Shown one piece after another: positions 32,549-42,283 of a stretch of DNA of 64,000 nt. Source of the stretch: DASQHL01 sp963843685 (GTDB lineage: Bacteria; Chloroflexota; Dehalococcoidia; DSTF01; JACRBR01); contig CAWJLO010000008.1 in assembly GCA_963843685.1 (NCBI GenBank), forward strand, positions 310,001 through 374,000. Reading direction: 5' to 3'. Positions within the stretch are counted from its first letter, which is position 1. Each line of letters starts with the position of its first letter. The notes under the pieces are model-generated. The model was given only the letters and a program-made list of their open reading frames with translations. It searched no databases and was not told the DNA's origin. Position numbers and translations under genes: made by a program.

Positions 32549-33316
32549 TTACTCCTTGAGCAGGAACGTCACGTTCCCGTTGTTGTAGCGCAGGATGCGG
32601 TGATCGGGCGTCGTCGCGAACCACGCCTGCTGGGTCGTCTGGTCCGCTTCGATCGTGACGTACCATGAATCGAATTCGCCGGCCGGCGTCGTCACCTTCT
32701 CTCCATCCTGCACCGTCAGCGTCACGATCTGGTCGGTCTGCTGATTGGTCAGCCAGGACCGGTAGGTGACGGTGTAGTCCTTCTCGAACTTGATCGCCCG
32801 CCAGATGAAGAGCGACGTGTCGTTGTCGTATGCGTGCACCGGGAAGCATTTCGGCACGCTCCTCTGGCTGTCCGGCGTGGCGTCGGTCGGCGGCTGGAAC
32901 ACGCTCTTCTTGACGGTGACCTGCGTGCCCGAATCGCACTTGTCGGTGGCGATCGCCTCGTAGGATGACTCGAGCAGCGTGCGCTGACTGCTGTCGATGA
33001 CGTCACGCGTGCCGCTGATAGGCTTGAGGGTCGTGGGGTCGACGGTGACGGCGGTCGTGTCGGAGTTTCCCTGGTCGTCCGTGGAGATCTGCTTCAAGAC
33101 GAGGTTGCCTCCGTCGGAGGTCACGGTCACCTTGAAGTCGGCCTTGTCCTTGCCGTTCTGCTGGAGATCGTAATCGTGCACCTCGCCGGCCGAGAACGGC
33201 ACGCCCGCGACGATGTCCTTGCAGCCCGAGCAGGAGTCGCTGCCGTAGCACGCCGCGGCGGCGAGGATCAATGGCAGGGCGAGGAGGAGCAGCGCCGCGC
33301 GGCGCGCAAACCTCAT
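32549..33316 (-). CDS. Lipoprotein of unknown function
   Basis: A 255-residue exported protein. A basic start, hydrophobic stretch (ALLLLALPLILAAAAC) and lipobox place Cys23 as the lipidated residue. The mature part begins with a Cys-rich patch (CYGSDSCSGCKDI), then alternating beta strands with VTVTSDGGN, YTVTYRSWL and AGEFDSWYVTIEAD. The last resembles DUF3108-type beta-barrel proteins of the cell surface. No enzyme motif seen. It overlaps the upstream aldolase gene by ATGA. Confidence 0.75.
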   Translation of the reverse strand: MRFARRAALLLLALPLILAAAACYGSDSCSGCKDIVAGVPFSAGEVHDYDLQQNGKDKADFKVTVTSDGGNLVLKQISTDDQGNSDTTAVTVDPTTLKPISGTRDVIDSSQRTLLESSYEAIATDKCDSGTQVTVKKSVFQPPTDATPDSQRSVPKCFPVHAYDNDTSLFIWRAIKFEKDYTVTYRSWLTNQQTDQIVTLTVQDGEKVTTPAGEFDSWYVTIEADQTTQQAWFATTPDHRILRYNNGNVTFLLKE

Positions 33317-34356
33317 GCGAGCGCGGCCGCCGCGTGACGCACGCGCTCGAGCGCATCCTCGACGTCCGGGCGCTCGATGCCGTAATGCGTGACCATGCGC
33401 ACGCGCCCGGGCGCGGGCATGGTGGCGAGCACGCCCTCCTGCTTGAACGCGCGTACGAGGCCGACTGCGTCGCCGCGCACGCCGAAGATGACGATGTTCG
33501 TCTCGATCGCCGACGGGTCGAGGTCGACCATGGGCAACTCCGCCAGGCCGGCGGCCAGCAGTTTTGCGTTGGCGTGGTCCTCGGCAAGGCGGTCGACCAT
33601 GTGCTCCAGCGCCCAGACGCCGGCCGCGGCGATAATGCCGGCCTGGCGCATGCCGCCGCCGACGGCCTTGCGCATCTTGCGCGCCCTCGCGACGAACTCG
33701 CCAGAGCCGCACAGTACCGAACCGACGGGCGCGCCGAGCCCCTTCGACAGGCAGAACCCGATGGAATCGGCAGGCTCGGCGAGCGCTGCCACCGTCGTAT
33801 CGGCGGCGAGCGCGGCGTTGAAGATGCGCGCGCCGTCGATGTGGACGCGCACGCCGTTGCGGTGGGCGACGTCGGCGAGCGCTTCGGTCTCTTCGACGGA
33901 GATGACGGCGCCGCTGCAGCGGTTGTGGGTGTTCTCGATACAGAGCAGCGACGTCTGGGGCATGTGCACGTTCTGGGCGCGGATGAGCGCCTGCACGGCC
34001 TCCGGATCGATGTGGCCCCGCGCGTCGTTCGGGGTCTCCCGGAGCTGCACGCCGGCGACGGCGGCCGCGCCGGCCACCTCGTAGTGCAGGATGTGCGACT
34101 GGCTGCCGACGATCGCCTCGTCGCCGCGGGCACAGTGCGCCATGATGGCCACGAGGTTGCTCATGGTGCCGCTTGCGACGAAGAGCGCCGCTTCCTTGCC
34201 AGTGACGTTGGCGGCCATCGTCTCGAGGCGGCGCACGGTGGGGTCTTCGCCGAAGACGTCGTCACCGACAGGGGCCTCGGCGATGGCGCGGCGCATGGCG
34301 TCGGACGGGAGCGTCACGGTGTCGGAGCGGAGGTCGATCACCGGGCGATCACTCAT
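33313..34356 (-). CDS. ltaE: Low-specificity L-threonine aldolase
   Basis: A 347-residue PLP enzyme that cleaves threonine or allo-threonine to glycine and acetaldehyde. Seen are the N-terminal DLRSDTVTLPSDAM, GDDVFGEDPTV, VASGTMSNL, ENTHNRCSG, HIDGARIFNA and the PLP-lysine motif LSKGLGAPVGS. All are standard for the family, and length is typical. It sits in a three-gene minus-strand unit (unknown protein, aldolase, lipoprotein) with short overlaps at both ends. Confidence 0.92.
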   Translation of the reverse strand: MSDRPVIDLRSDTVTLPSDAMRRAIAEAPVGDDVFGEDPTVRRLETMAANVTGKEAALFVASGTMSNLVAIMAHCARGDEAIVGSQSHILHYEVAGAAAVAGVQLRETPNDARGHIDPEAVQALIRAQNVHMPQTSLLCIENTHNRCSGAVISVEETEALADVAHRNGVRVHIDGARIFNAALAADTTVAALAEPADSIGFCLSKGLGAPVGSVLCGSGEFVARARKMRKAVGGGMRQAGIIAAAGVWALEHMVDRLAEDHANAKLLAAGLAELPMVDLDPSAIETNIVIFGVRGDAVGLVRAFKQEGVLATMPAPGRVRMVTHYGIERPDVEDALERVRHAAAALA

Positions 34357-34801
34357 CGGAGTAGCCCTCCGCCGACCACTTGGTGTGGAATCCTTCGCCG
34401 CCCCTGATCGCCGCCATCTCCACCGATCGTTCCTCTCGCAACAGCTCGCCGTAGGCCTCGTCGCAGTGGCCGGCCGTATCGGACCACCCCAGCGAGCAGA
34501 GGCGCCTCGCCAGGTGCTCCCAGATGCCCGATTCTCCGAGGCCGCGCGCGTGGCGTGGCCACTGGAAGGTCATGATGCGCTCGGGCACCCGGAACCGCGG
34601 GCGCATCATCTTGAGGCTGCGGAAGCGCTCTTCGGCGGAGCTGGCGCGCGGCACGACCTTGATCATCGGGCCGTATTCGTTGTTCGTCCGCGCGTCGACG
34701 AGCAGGCGACGGTCTGTGACTGAGAGTCTTATGACAAGCACCTCCGCCGCATCGATGACGCGGCGCACCTCGGTGAGATCGATGCCCCAGTCCGCGCTCA
34801 T
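34349..34801 (-). CDS. Hypothetical protein upstream of threonine aldolase
   Basis: A 150-residue soluble protein without recognised family. It begins MSADWGIDLTEVRRVIDAAE and has a beta-rich half (VLVIRLSVTDRRLLVDART) and a conserved-looking FQWPRHARGLGESGIWEHLA segment near 95-110. It overlaps ltaE by 8 bases, so the products are made together. The ATG at 34801 is preferred over an upstream one because GAGGGG lies just before it. The following gap 34802-35031 shows nothing but possible start signals. Confidence 0.65.
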   Translation of the reverse strand: MSADWGIDLTEVRRVIDAAEVLVIRLSVTDRRLLVDARTNNEYGPMIKVVPRASSAEERFRSLKMMRPRFRVPERIMTFQWPRHARGLGESGIWEHLARRLCSLGWSDTAGHCDEAYGELLREERSVEMAAIRGGEGFHTKWSAEGYSDE

Positions 34802-35031
34802 GGCCCCTCGCCCGCCCATTCTAGGTTCGATCCGGGGGGCGGACAAGGCGACGGGCGGTCACGGCATGCATGAAGTTGACCGATTATTTTCGTTTGGCAC
34901 TTTTCGTGTTCTGCCCCCGCCGGCCCCCATCCCGTGAAGGACACTGATGCAGCCCTCGGGGACAATTCGCCAGTGTCCGGCGAGCGTACGCGGAGAGAGG
35001 CGAGAGCTCCAAACATTTGGTGCGACGGCCC

Positions 35032-35871
35032 TCACCGATCGCGGTCGGTGGCTCCGCGCAGTTCGTTCAGGATCGACCAGGTCTCGCCATCTTCCGGCAC
35101 GTAGTCGCCCCAGAAGAGCTCGTGCCAGACATCGGCGACGTGCAGGATCACCCAGAATCGCAAACTGCGGCCGTCCTCGGTGCGCCAGCGGAAGCGATAC
35201 TGGTGGCGCGTCCAGTGTTCGATGGCGGGCGTCTTCTCCCACAGGCTCAACAGCCTCGCGATGTACTTCGGGTCGCCAGCGAGGAAGCGCCGCATCACGT
35301 CCTGCGACGTCGGGGCCGGACGCTCGAGGTTCTGTTCGACGCGGGTGTCGCCCTTCCCGAGACCGACCATGAACCCGACGCTCTCGTCCCAGTTCTCCGA
35401 CCGTTCGGCGAACTCCGGATTGCTGGCCATCGCGACGAGGTTGCGCTTTTCGGGATCGTCGCGGAGCTGCGCCGCGAGCGACGGCCCGAGCATGGCGTAG
35501 AACGGCTCATTCTGCGTGATGATCTCTCCGACCTGATTGAAGACGGCCACGGGCCACGGGTAGCGGCTGACTTCCTGCGCCATCGTCTCGACTGGCCGCG
35601 ACTCGTACTTGCCGTAGAGCAGGAAGCGAAGGTCCGGCGCGAAGCCGGCGCCCGCGCGCACAGGCGTGGCGAGCTCCGGCGGGAGACCGAGCGCTTCGAT
35701 GATCGCGTCGAGCGCCTCGGCACTCGGGTTCCGGTCGCCGGTTTCGTAGGCCTTGATCGCCGAGAGCGAGAGACCCGCGCGCCGTGCGACCTCCGCCTGC
35801 GAGAGCTGCCGCTGCTTGCGGTAGTCGCGGACGGCGCGACGCCATTCGAACTTCTGTGTGAATTCGTTCAT
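35032..35871 (-). CDS. XRE-family regulator with MmyB-like ligand domain
   Basis: A 279-residue protein. An N-terminal helix-turn-helix (about 10-70: QLSQAEVARRAGLSLSAIKA) is followed by a C-terminal PAS-like domain (PWPVAVFNQVGEIITQNEPF through YRFRWRTEDG) of the MmyB/LBD type, which in actinobacteria senses small ligands such as fatty acids. ATG 35871 is taken as the start; AGGG lies about 10 bases upstream. It is divergent from the SGNH-PKD gene across 155 bases and may regulate it (inference). Confidence 0.8.
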   Translation of the reverse strand: MNEFTQKFEWRRAVRDYRKQRQLSQAEVARRAGLSLSAIKAYETGDRNPSAEALDAIIEALGLPPELATPVRAGAGFAPDLRFLLYGKYESRPVETMAQEVSRYPWPVAVFNQVGEIITQNEPFYAMLGPSLAAQLRDDPEKRNLVAMASNPEFAERSENWDESVGFMVGLGKGDTRVEQNLERPAPTSQDVMRRFLAGDPKYIARLLSLWEKTPAIEHWTRHQYRFRWRTEDGRSLRFWVILHVADVWHELFWGDYVPEDGETWSILNELRGATDRDR

Positions 35872-36026
35872 GCGCGGAACCCTGCGTTGACAGGCGCCCA
35901 CATCTTGTGGCTGTCCCGTCCACACATTGTGGCCGATTTCGCATTGCGGCGCGTCCCGGCGCCGCGAGAAGATCGCGCCGCGAACGGTCAGGCGCCTCGC
36001 ACAACAGCAGTGAATCGGGAGGTCCC

Positions 36027-39000
36027 GTGCTACGTCTACTGGTCATTTCGGTGTTCCTCGCCCTCATCTGCGCCCTTCCCGTGACGGGCCGCGCAGCCTC
36101 GCAACCAACGGCAAGCTTCGATTGGTCGATGCCCGACCGCTTCGGGCTGGACCAGAATCACGACGGCGTCATCGATTACTTCCCCGAGACGAGCGACCGT
36201 CCCGGCCTCACCGAGCAGATTGACCCTGGGACGTTTACGGTCATCCTGGACGCCTGCGCATCGTCGAGTGACCGGCCGATCGTCTCGTACTCCTGGGTCG
36301 TCGCGCCCGCGCCCGCCGTGAATACGGCTGCTTGCAAGCTCTCGCGCCAGCTGGCGGAGGGCTCGTATTCCGTGACGCTGACGATCACGGACGACGCAGG
36401 CGCCACCGACGTGCTGAAGAAGAACGTGGTCGTGCAGGACTGGCTCATCGTCGCACTCGGCGATTCGTACGGCTCCGGCGAGGGCAGCCCCGACATCCCC
36501 ATACCGCCCCCGCAGCTCCAGGAGGTGGCGTCCGCGCAGCAGGCCGTGGACGACGCGCAGGCCGATTACGACGACGCCGTATCGCAGCTGGCGACGGTCC
36601 AGACGAATTTCGACAACACGCTGGCCGCGGCGCGCGCCATCGCCGCCCCATGCGGCTGGAGCGATGCCGATCACAACGGCACCTACGAGACGTTTGACCT
36701 GCTCTCGGTGGACCTCGTCGGCTGCACGCAGGCCGTCATCCAGCTCGGTATCGATGCCGTGGGAGATTTCTGGAACCTCGTGGGAGAGGCCGTCAACGAC
36801 ACCATCCACGTCGCGCAGGCGGCCCTGGACCTGGCGACCGCCCACGTGAACGACGCGTTCGCCACGCTGGGAGACTTCGCCGACCAGCTGGCGAACCTCC
36901 AGAACACGCTGCACGCCACATGGGAGGATCGGCGCTGCCATCGTTCGGCCCGGGCTGGCATCGCCCAGGCGGCGCTCGCGATCGAGCATGCGGATCCGCA
37001 CACTTCGGTGACGTTCGTGCACCTCGCGTGCTCCGGCGCCGAGGCGAAGGTCGGCTTCCTCGAGCCGTACCAGGGGGTCGATGTCGAGCTGAACAACCCG
37101 CCGCTCGACTGCGACGGCCATCCGACTCAATGCGTGGCGCCCCAGATCGAGCGCGCGGCCCAGTTGGTGGGTAACCGGGAAGTCGACGCGGTCTTCATGT
37201 CGATCGGCGGGAACGACGCCAACTTCGCGCCCATCGTGCAGTCCTGTATCGTCCTGGAGCCCTGCAACGTGGCTCCGGCGAGGCCGGACCCGCTCGTGGT
37301 TGGGGGCATTACGGGCATCTGCGCGCCGCTCAGGCTGTTCGGGATGGGGCCCCTTTGCGAGGTCTATCTCCAGAGCCTCGTGATCCAGTACGGCGCCGGC
37401 GGCGAAACCGCAGACCAGTTCTTGCAGGAGGGTCTCGCTGAGCTCGCGCCACAGAGCGATCGGTCGGGGCTGTACCAGCAGGTCGCTGACCGGTTCAAGG
37501 CGCTCATGCCGAAGCTCACCAGCGATCGGATGTACATCTCCGAGTATCCGAACGCGACGCAGAACGACGACCTGAGCCACTGCCCGGACGTATTTCCTCA
37601 GAACAACCTGCCGGGCCTCAGCCTGTCCGAAACGGTGTTCGCCGACAACATCGTGACCCACGGCCTCGATGACATGGTCGCGCTGAACGCCGCGGACGAG
37701 GGATGGAACTTCATCGGCGGCGTCTACGACGCGTACGCCGGCCACGGCTACTGCGCGGACGACCACTGGATCACGCGTTTCGACGAGACGTTCCTCAACC
37801 AGGGCAACCACACCGGGGTCGTACATCCGAACCCCTCGGGCCAGGCCGCCTATCGCGACCTCATCCGGCCCGCGATCCAGAACGACCTGTACCCTGGCGG
37901 CGACCTGAACACCCCGCGCCTTCCGGCTCAGCCGCCGGTCGCGGACGGTGGCGGGTTGTACACGACACCCGAAGGCTCCACGATCACGCTGGACGGGTCC
38001 GGTTCGTATGCGCCGGACGGGAATCCCCTCACGTACCAGTGGAGCCCCACCACCTTCTCGGACGGGTCGACGCTGTCAGGCGAGACGACGTCCGCGCCCA
38101 CCGTTCACGCCGTGGACGACGGGTTGCTGGCGATCACCCTCACCGTGTCGAACACCAGTGGCTCTGACAGCGATCTCGCGAAGGTGAAAGTGGTGAACGT
38201 CGCTCCAAGCGTGTCGGCGGGCGGAGACGCGGGCATCTCTGAAGGCGCCGCGTTCTCTCGCACCGGATCGTTCACCGACCCGGGCGCGGCCGACACGCAC
38301 ACTGCGACGGTGGACTACGGCGACGGGACGGGGGTTGCGCCACTGGCGGTCACGGCCGCGCGGACGTTCAGCCTGAGTCACGTTTACGCCGATGACGGGA
38401 CCTACAACGTCGACGTATGCGTGACCGATGACGATGGCGGCACCGGCTGCGACACGGCGAAGGTGAAGGTCGGCAACGTCGCGCCCGTCGTGACGGCGCC
38501 GAGCGACTTCTCCACCTTGGAAGGCGCAACGGTGACCCTCGGCAAAGCCGCAGTCAACGACGCGGGCACGGCGGACACCCACACCGCGACCGTGAGCTGG
38601 GGCGACGGAACCCCCGTGGAGCCGGCCGGCGTGTCCGAGTCGCCGTTCGGCCCTCCCGGCTCGACCTTCGGCGCCAACAGCGCGTTGATCGGCGCGCACG
38701 CCTACGCCGACAACGGCGCCTACACCATCGATATCTGCGTCACGGACGACGACGGCGGCACGGACTGCGACTCGTCCGTCGTCACGGTCGGCAACGCAGC
38801 GCCCGTCGTCGACGCCGGACCGGACGCCTCGGTCGACGAAGGCTCGACGTTCAGCCTCGCGCCCGCGACGTTCGTCGACCCGGGTACGCTCGACACCCAC
38901 ACAGCGACCGTGGACTGGGGCGACGGCAGCACCGTCGAAGCGGCGACGGTGTCAGAGGCGCCGTCCGGCCCCCCCGGCTCTACCTCGGGCGCTAGCGGCG

Positions 39001-39860
39001 CGGTATCGGCGACGCACGTCTACGCCGACGACGGTACGTACACCGTCAGCGTCTGCGCCACGGACGATGACGCCGGACTCGGATGCGATGCGCTCGTCGT
39101 CAACGTCCTGAACGTGGCCCCGGCGCTGCAGATCGACCAGGTCGCGTCCGGCGCGTCGTTCGTCCTGCCCCTGGTACCCATCAGCGTGGCGGCGCACTTC
39201 ACCGATCCCGGCAGCCTCGACACGCACACGGCGACGGTCGATTGGGGCGACGGGGCGCCGCCGGAACACGTCGGCACGGTCACCTCACCGTTCAGCGCGG
39301 ACCACGCGTACGCGGCGGCGGGGCTGTACACGATCGCGGTGACGGTGACGGACGATGATGGCGCCTCGGCTACCGAGACCCACGACATCGAAGTGGTTGA
39401 CGCGGTCGAGGCCATAGACCGCGCCGTCACCAGCCTGACCGATCTGGCCACGGACCCGGCGACCAGCGGACTTGCCCGCCTCCTGCTGCTGCCGGCGATC
39501 GATGCGCTCTACGGCAACCACGGCGGCAGCTCGCACAACGGCGCGATTAGCAAGCTCGGCGCGGGGCAGACGAACGCCGCGCTGGAGAAGATCCAGCAGG
39601 CGGAGGTGTGCCTGACCCTGGCCGAGCTGTTTGACCCGAACGTCGACCTGGGCCAGATCCAGTTGACGCTCGCGTGGGTGGCGAAGTCCGTCGCGACCGA
39701 TGCCGTCATGCGGGCCGACGCTGCGGCGGTGTCGCGAGGAGATCGAGTAAGGGTGACCCTCGCCAATGCCCTGATCGATGCAGGCGACGCCCTGTCAGCG
39801 GGAGGTCAGTATCCCGCCGCCGTCAGCCTGTACCAGCTGGCGCTGCGGACAGTGGATTAG
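36027..39860 (+). CDS. Giant secreted SGNH/GDSL hydrolase with PKD repeats
   Basis: A 1277-residue exported protein with a GTG start after GGGAGG. A signal peptide (about 1-24) leads to a short beta domain. An SGNH esterase-like domain (about 140-625) follows, with block I ALGDSYGSGEG, block III SIGGNDANF and the catalytic His in VVHPNPSGQ. A helical insert with heptad-like QAVDDAQADYDDAVSQL sits after block I. From about 635 to 1130 come five PKD-like beta repeats, each with DTHTATVDWGDG-type and YADDGTY-type motifs. The end is a helical Ala-rich domain. Probably a cell-surface or extracellular lipase/esterase acting on lipids or polymers; substrate unknown. Confidence 0.85.
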   Translation: MLRLLVISVFLALICALPVTGRAASQPTASFDWSMPDRFGLDQNHDGVIDYFPETSDRPGLTEQIDPGTFTVILDACASSSDRPIVSYSWVVAPAPAVNTAACKLSRQLAEGSYSVTLTITDDAGATDVLKKNVVVQDWLIVALGDSYGSGEGSPDIPIPPPQLQEVASAQQAVDDAQADYDDAVSQLATVQTNFDNTLAAARAIAAPCGWSDADHNGTYETFDLLSVDLVGCTQAVIQLGIDAVGDFWNLVGEAVNDTIHVAQAALDLATAHVNDAFATLGDFADQLANLQNTLHATWEDRRCHRSARAGIAQAALAIEHADPHTSVTFVHLACSGAEAKVGFLEPYQGVDVELNNPPLDCDGHPTQCVAPQIERAAQLVGNREVDAVFMSIGGNDANFAPIVQSCIVLEPCNVAPARPDPLVVGGITGICAPLRLFGMGPLCEVYLQSLVIQYGAGGETADQFLQEGLAELAPQSDRSGLYQQVADRFKALMPKLTSDRMYISEYPNATQNDDLSHCPDVFPQNNLPGLSLSETVFADNIVTHGLDDMVALNAADEGWNFIGGVYDAYAGHGYCADDHWITRFDETFLNQGNHTGVVHPNPSGQAAYRDLIRPAIQNDLYPGGDLNTPRLPAQPPVADGGGLYTTPEGSTITLDGSGSYAPDGNPLTYQWSPTTFSDGSTLSGETTSAPTVHAVDDGLLAITLTVSNTSGSDSDLAKVKVVNVAPSVSAGGDAGISEGAAFSRTGSFTDPGAADTHTATVDYGDGTGVAPLAVTAARTFSLSHVYADDGTYNVDVCVTDDDGGTGCDTAKVKVGNVAPVVTAPSDFSTLEGATVTLGKAAVNDAGTADTHTATVSWGDGTPVEPAGVSESPFGPPGSTFGANSALIGAHAYADNGAYTIDICVTDDDGGTDCDSSVVTVGNAAPVVDAGPDASVDEGSTFSLAPATFVDPGTLDTHTATVDWGDGSTVEAATVSEAPSGPPGSTSGASGAVSATHVYADDGTYTVSVCATDDDAGLGCDALVVNVLNVAPALQIDQVASGASFVLPLVPISVAAHFTDPGSLDTHTATVDWGDGAPPEHVGTVTSPFSADHAYAAAGLYTIAVTVTDDDGASATETHDIEVVDAVEAIDRAVTSLTDLATDPATSGLARLLLLPAIDALYGNHGGSSHNGAISKLGAGQTNAALEKIQQAEVCLTLAELFDPNVDLGQIQLTLAWVAKSVATDAVMRADAAAVSRGDRVRVTLANALIDAGDALSAGGQYPAAVSLYQLALRTVD

Positions 39861-39895
39861 AGCAGGGCGGCATTCCCTGGACGTGAGAGGTGGAA

Positions 39896-39931
39896 GTGGC
39901 TTGGGGCGCAGCCTGCTGCGCCCCAAGCCAC
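39896..39931. terminator. Bidirectional terminator
   Basis: A 16-base perfect inverted repeat (39896-39911 with 39916-39931, loop CCTG) lies between the convergent SGNH-PKD and alcohol dehydrogenase genes, serving both directions. Confidence 0.8.
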
Positions 39932-39949
39932 AGGTTGATAAGGCGCCGA

Positions 39950-41101
39950 CTAAAGCGCGCTCTTGTAGATCGCCGCAAGGTCCTCGGTCGAAGGCGGCCG
40001 GGGCGCGGCGATGAAGATGCCCTGCGACTTCTGCGCGTCCTCGACGAACTGAGCGACGTCCGACTCCTTCATCCCGACCTCGCTGAGCTTCGACGGGATC
40101 TTGATGTCGTCGCGGAGCGAGCGCACTGCCGCGACGACTTCGTCGCCAACCTTCTTTGCCGGCATGCCGAAGGCGTTGATGCCCATCAGCGGCGCGATCT
40201 CCGTCAGCGGATCGGCCAGGAACTCCTTGTGGTACTCCAGCACCTGCGAGAGCAGGATCGCGTTGGCGACGCCGTGCGGCGTGCCCAGGCGGCCGCTGAC
40301 GACGTGCGAGAGCCCGTGCACCTGCCCGAGGCCCTGCGCCATCGACTGGCCGGCGATGTCCGCCGCGTAGAGCATGTTCTTCAGCGCCGCCGGCCGATCG
40401 GGGCCGTTGACGGCGGTGCGCAAGTTGAGGCTGATCTGCTGGATGGCGCGCGTCGCGAACATGCGCGTGAACGGCGTGTTACCAGGGTTGACGTACGCCT
40501 CGATGGCGTGCGTGAGCGCGTCCATGCCCGTTGCGGCCGTGATCGGCGCGGGCATCTTCGCGACAAGGTTGGGATCGAGGATGGCGACGTTCGGCGTGCA
40601 GTTCAGCATCAGGTGCTTGTAGTGCGTGGCAGGGTCCGTGATGACGGCCGCCGGGGAGATCTCGGAGCCGGTGCCGCAGGTCGTCGGGACGGCGAACAGC
40701 GGCAGCACCTTGCCGGGGAACGGCGTTCCGCCGGCGCCGAAGAGATACTCCTTCGACGTCTCACCGCCCATCGCCGCGGTCACGGCGACGCCCTTCGCCG
40801 CATCGATCGCGCTGCCGCCGCCGACGCCGACGACGAAGTCGCCCTTCACGTCCTTGATCACGGCGACGCCGCCGTCGACCTCCTGGATCGTCGGGTTCGG
40901 CGTCACGTTCTCGTAGACGGTGTGGGCGACCTCCGCCTCGTCGAGCGAGGAGAGGATGGAATCGAGGATGCCGGCGGCCCGGATGCCGGGGTCGGTAACG
41001 ACGAGCGCGTGCTTGTAGCCGGCCGCCTTGGCCCGCTGCCCGAGCTCGGCGATGCTGCCTTCGCCGAATACGGTTTGGACGGTGAGAGCGAAGGTTGGCA
41101 T
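39950..41101 (-). CDS. Iron-containing (type III) alcohol dehydrogenase
   Basis: A 383-residue enzyme. It carries the dinucleotide-binding VVGVGGGSAIDAAKG, PTTCGTGSE, the metal-site GMDALTHAIEAY (Asp, His) and HGLSHVVSGRLGTPHGVANA (two His), all features of Fe-ADH. These oxidise alcohols or reduce aldehydes with NAD(P). Substrate is unknown; close relatives include 1,3-propanediol and lactaldehyde-type dehydrogenases. AGGAGGACCC before the ATG is a strong ribosome binding site. Single-gene unit. Confidence 0.9.
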   Translation of the reverse strand: MPTFALTVQTVFGEGSIAELGQRAKAAGYKHALVVTDPGIRAAGILDSILSSLDEAEVAHTVYENVTPNPTIQEVDGGVAVIKDVKGDFVVGVGGGSAIDAAKGVAVTAAMGGETSKEYLFGAGGTPFPGKVLPLFAVPTTCGTGSEISPAAVITDPATHYKHLMLNCTPNVAILDPNLVAKMPAPITAATGMDALTHAIEAYVNPGNTPFTRMFATRAIQQISLNLRTAVNGPDRPAALKNMLYAADIAGQSMAQGLGQVHGLSHVVSGRLGTPHGVANAILLSQVLEYHKEFLADPLTEIAPLMGINAFGMPAKKVGDEVVAAVRSLRDDIKIPSKLSEVGMKESDVAQFVEDAQKSQGIFIAAPRPPSTEDLAAIYKSAL

Positions 41102-41256
41102 GGGTCCTCCTGATGCTGACTTGGTGGTTGAGTGACAGATGAGCGCGCCCGCACCGGGCGTGGCGCGGGCAGCCGCAACACTATGGATCGCGGCCGTGCT
41201 TCGGGCAATTCGGGCGCTTCGCGGGGGATTGGCCGTCCGATACCATGGGACGGCGT

Positions 41257-41330
41257 TGCCGGATCGTTCAATGGTAGGACAGCGGCCTTTGAAGCCGTGA
41301 ATCTAGGTTCGAATCCTAGTCCGGCAGCCA
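41257..41330 (+). tRNA. tRNA-Gln (anticodon UUG)
   Basis: A complete cloverleaf is readable: acceptor TGCCGGA/TCCGGCA, D stem GTTC/GGAC, anticodon stem GCGGC/GCCGT with loop CTTTGAA (anticodon TTG), T stem CTAGG/CCTAG with loop TTCGAAT, discriminator G and an encoded CCA end. It is the only tRNA seen in the window. Confidence 0.95.
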
Positions 41331-41374
41331 CCTCCAGCCGAATACTCAGCCTTGCCGCCGCACTGCCGCGTCCG

Positions 41375-41380
41375 TAGCAT
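41375..41380 (+). promoter_or_regulatory. -10 box of a probably leaderless epimerase gene
   Basis: TAGCAT ends 6 bases before the ATG at 41387; no ribosome binding site is present. Confidence 0.45.
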
Positions 41381-41386
41381 CGGGCG

Positions 41387-42283
41387 ATGGAGATCATCAC
41401 GCTCGAGCAGGGCCGCACGCGCGCGTCGATCGCGCCGGAGGCGGGCGGCAGGCTGCTGCAGCTGGAGATCCACGATCAGGGGCGATGGATCGCTCTGCTC
41501 CGTGCGCCGGACAGCCCGGAGCAGGCGCTGCGCGAGCCGACCCGCTGGGGCGCGTTCCCGATGGCGCCCTGGCCGAACCGCATCGATGGTGGCCGCTTCG
41601 TCTGGCGCGGCCGATTGTACTCGGTGCCGCTCTCGCCCGGCCACCCGCACGCGTTACACGGCCGCGCCTGTTTCCTGCCCTGGGACGTCGAGCGCGCGAC
41701 GGCGGCGGCATGCCGCATCTCGGTGAACTTTGACCGGGGCTGGCCGTTCGGCGGTCGGGCGGCGCAGGAGTTCCGCGTGCTCGACGACGGCATCGCCCTG
41801 CGCATGGAGATCCACAGCGACGGCGAGGCGTTCCCCGCAGGCTGCGGCTGGCACCCGTGGTTCCGCCGCGACGTGCGCCCGGGCCACGACGTGCGCGTGC
41901 TCGTCGACGCGTCGCAGTGGTACGAGACGGACGACATGATCCCGACCGGTTGGCTGAAGCCGGCGCTCGGCGCGTACGACCTCCGCGGTTACCCCGAGCT
42001 GGGCGACCGGCGGCTCGACACGTGCTACTTCGCGCCGAAAGGCGCGCTGCGCGTCCGCTGGGGCGACATCGAGCTGGCGATGGAGCGATCGCGCAACCTG
42101 ACGCAGGCCGTCGTCTATACGCCGGCGGAGGCGGTGTGCGTGGAGCCGCAGACGTGTGCCATCGACGCGTTCAACCTGGACGAGCAGGGGATCTCCGACA
42201 CCGGGACGGCGATCGTCGAACCGGGACGTCCGCTGATCGCGACGACGACGTGGCGGTGGCGGATCGGCGGCGGAGGACGCTAG
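41387..42283 (+). CDS. Aldose 1-epimerase-like protein
   Basis: A 298-residue galactose-mutarotase-fold protein. Signatures are GAFPMAPWPNRI, HALHGRA (catalytic His region), the second His in GCGWHPWFRR and the C-terminal catalytic Glu in CVEPQT. It would interconvert alpha and beta anomers of a sugar. The N-terminal part is slightly short for GalM. It overlaps the convergent EVE-domain gene by 4 bases. Confidence 0.85.
   Translation: MEIITLEQGRTRASIAPEAGGRLLQLEIHDQGRWIALLRAPDSPEQALREPTRWGAFPMAPWPNRIDGGRFVWRGRLYSVPLSPGHPHALHGRACFLPWDVERATAAACRISVNFDRGWPFGGRAAQEFRVLDDGIALRMEIHSDGEAFPAGCGWHPWFRRDVRPGHDVRVLVDASQWYETDDMIPTGWLKPALGAYDLRGYPELGDRRLDTCYFAPKGALRVRWGDIELAMERSRNLTQAVVYTPAEAVCVEPQTCAIDAFNLDEQGISDTGTAIVEPGRPLIATTTWRWRIGGGGR

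Noticed and set aside
38200..39400. Repeats as a CRISPR-like or satellite array
   Set aside because: They are in-frame protein repeats (PKD-like domains of about 90-110 residues) with diverged DNA, not short identical repeats with unique spacers.
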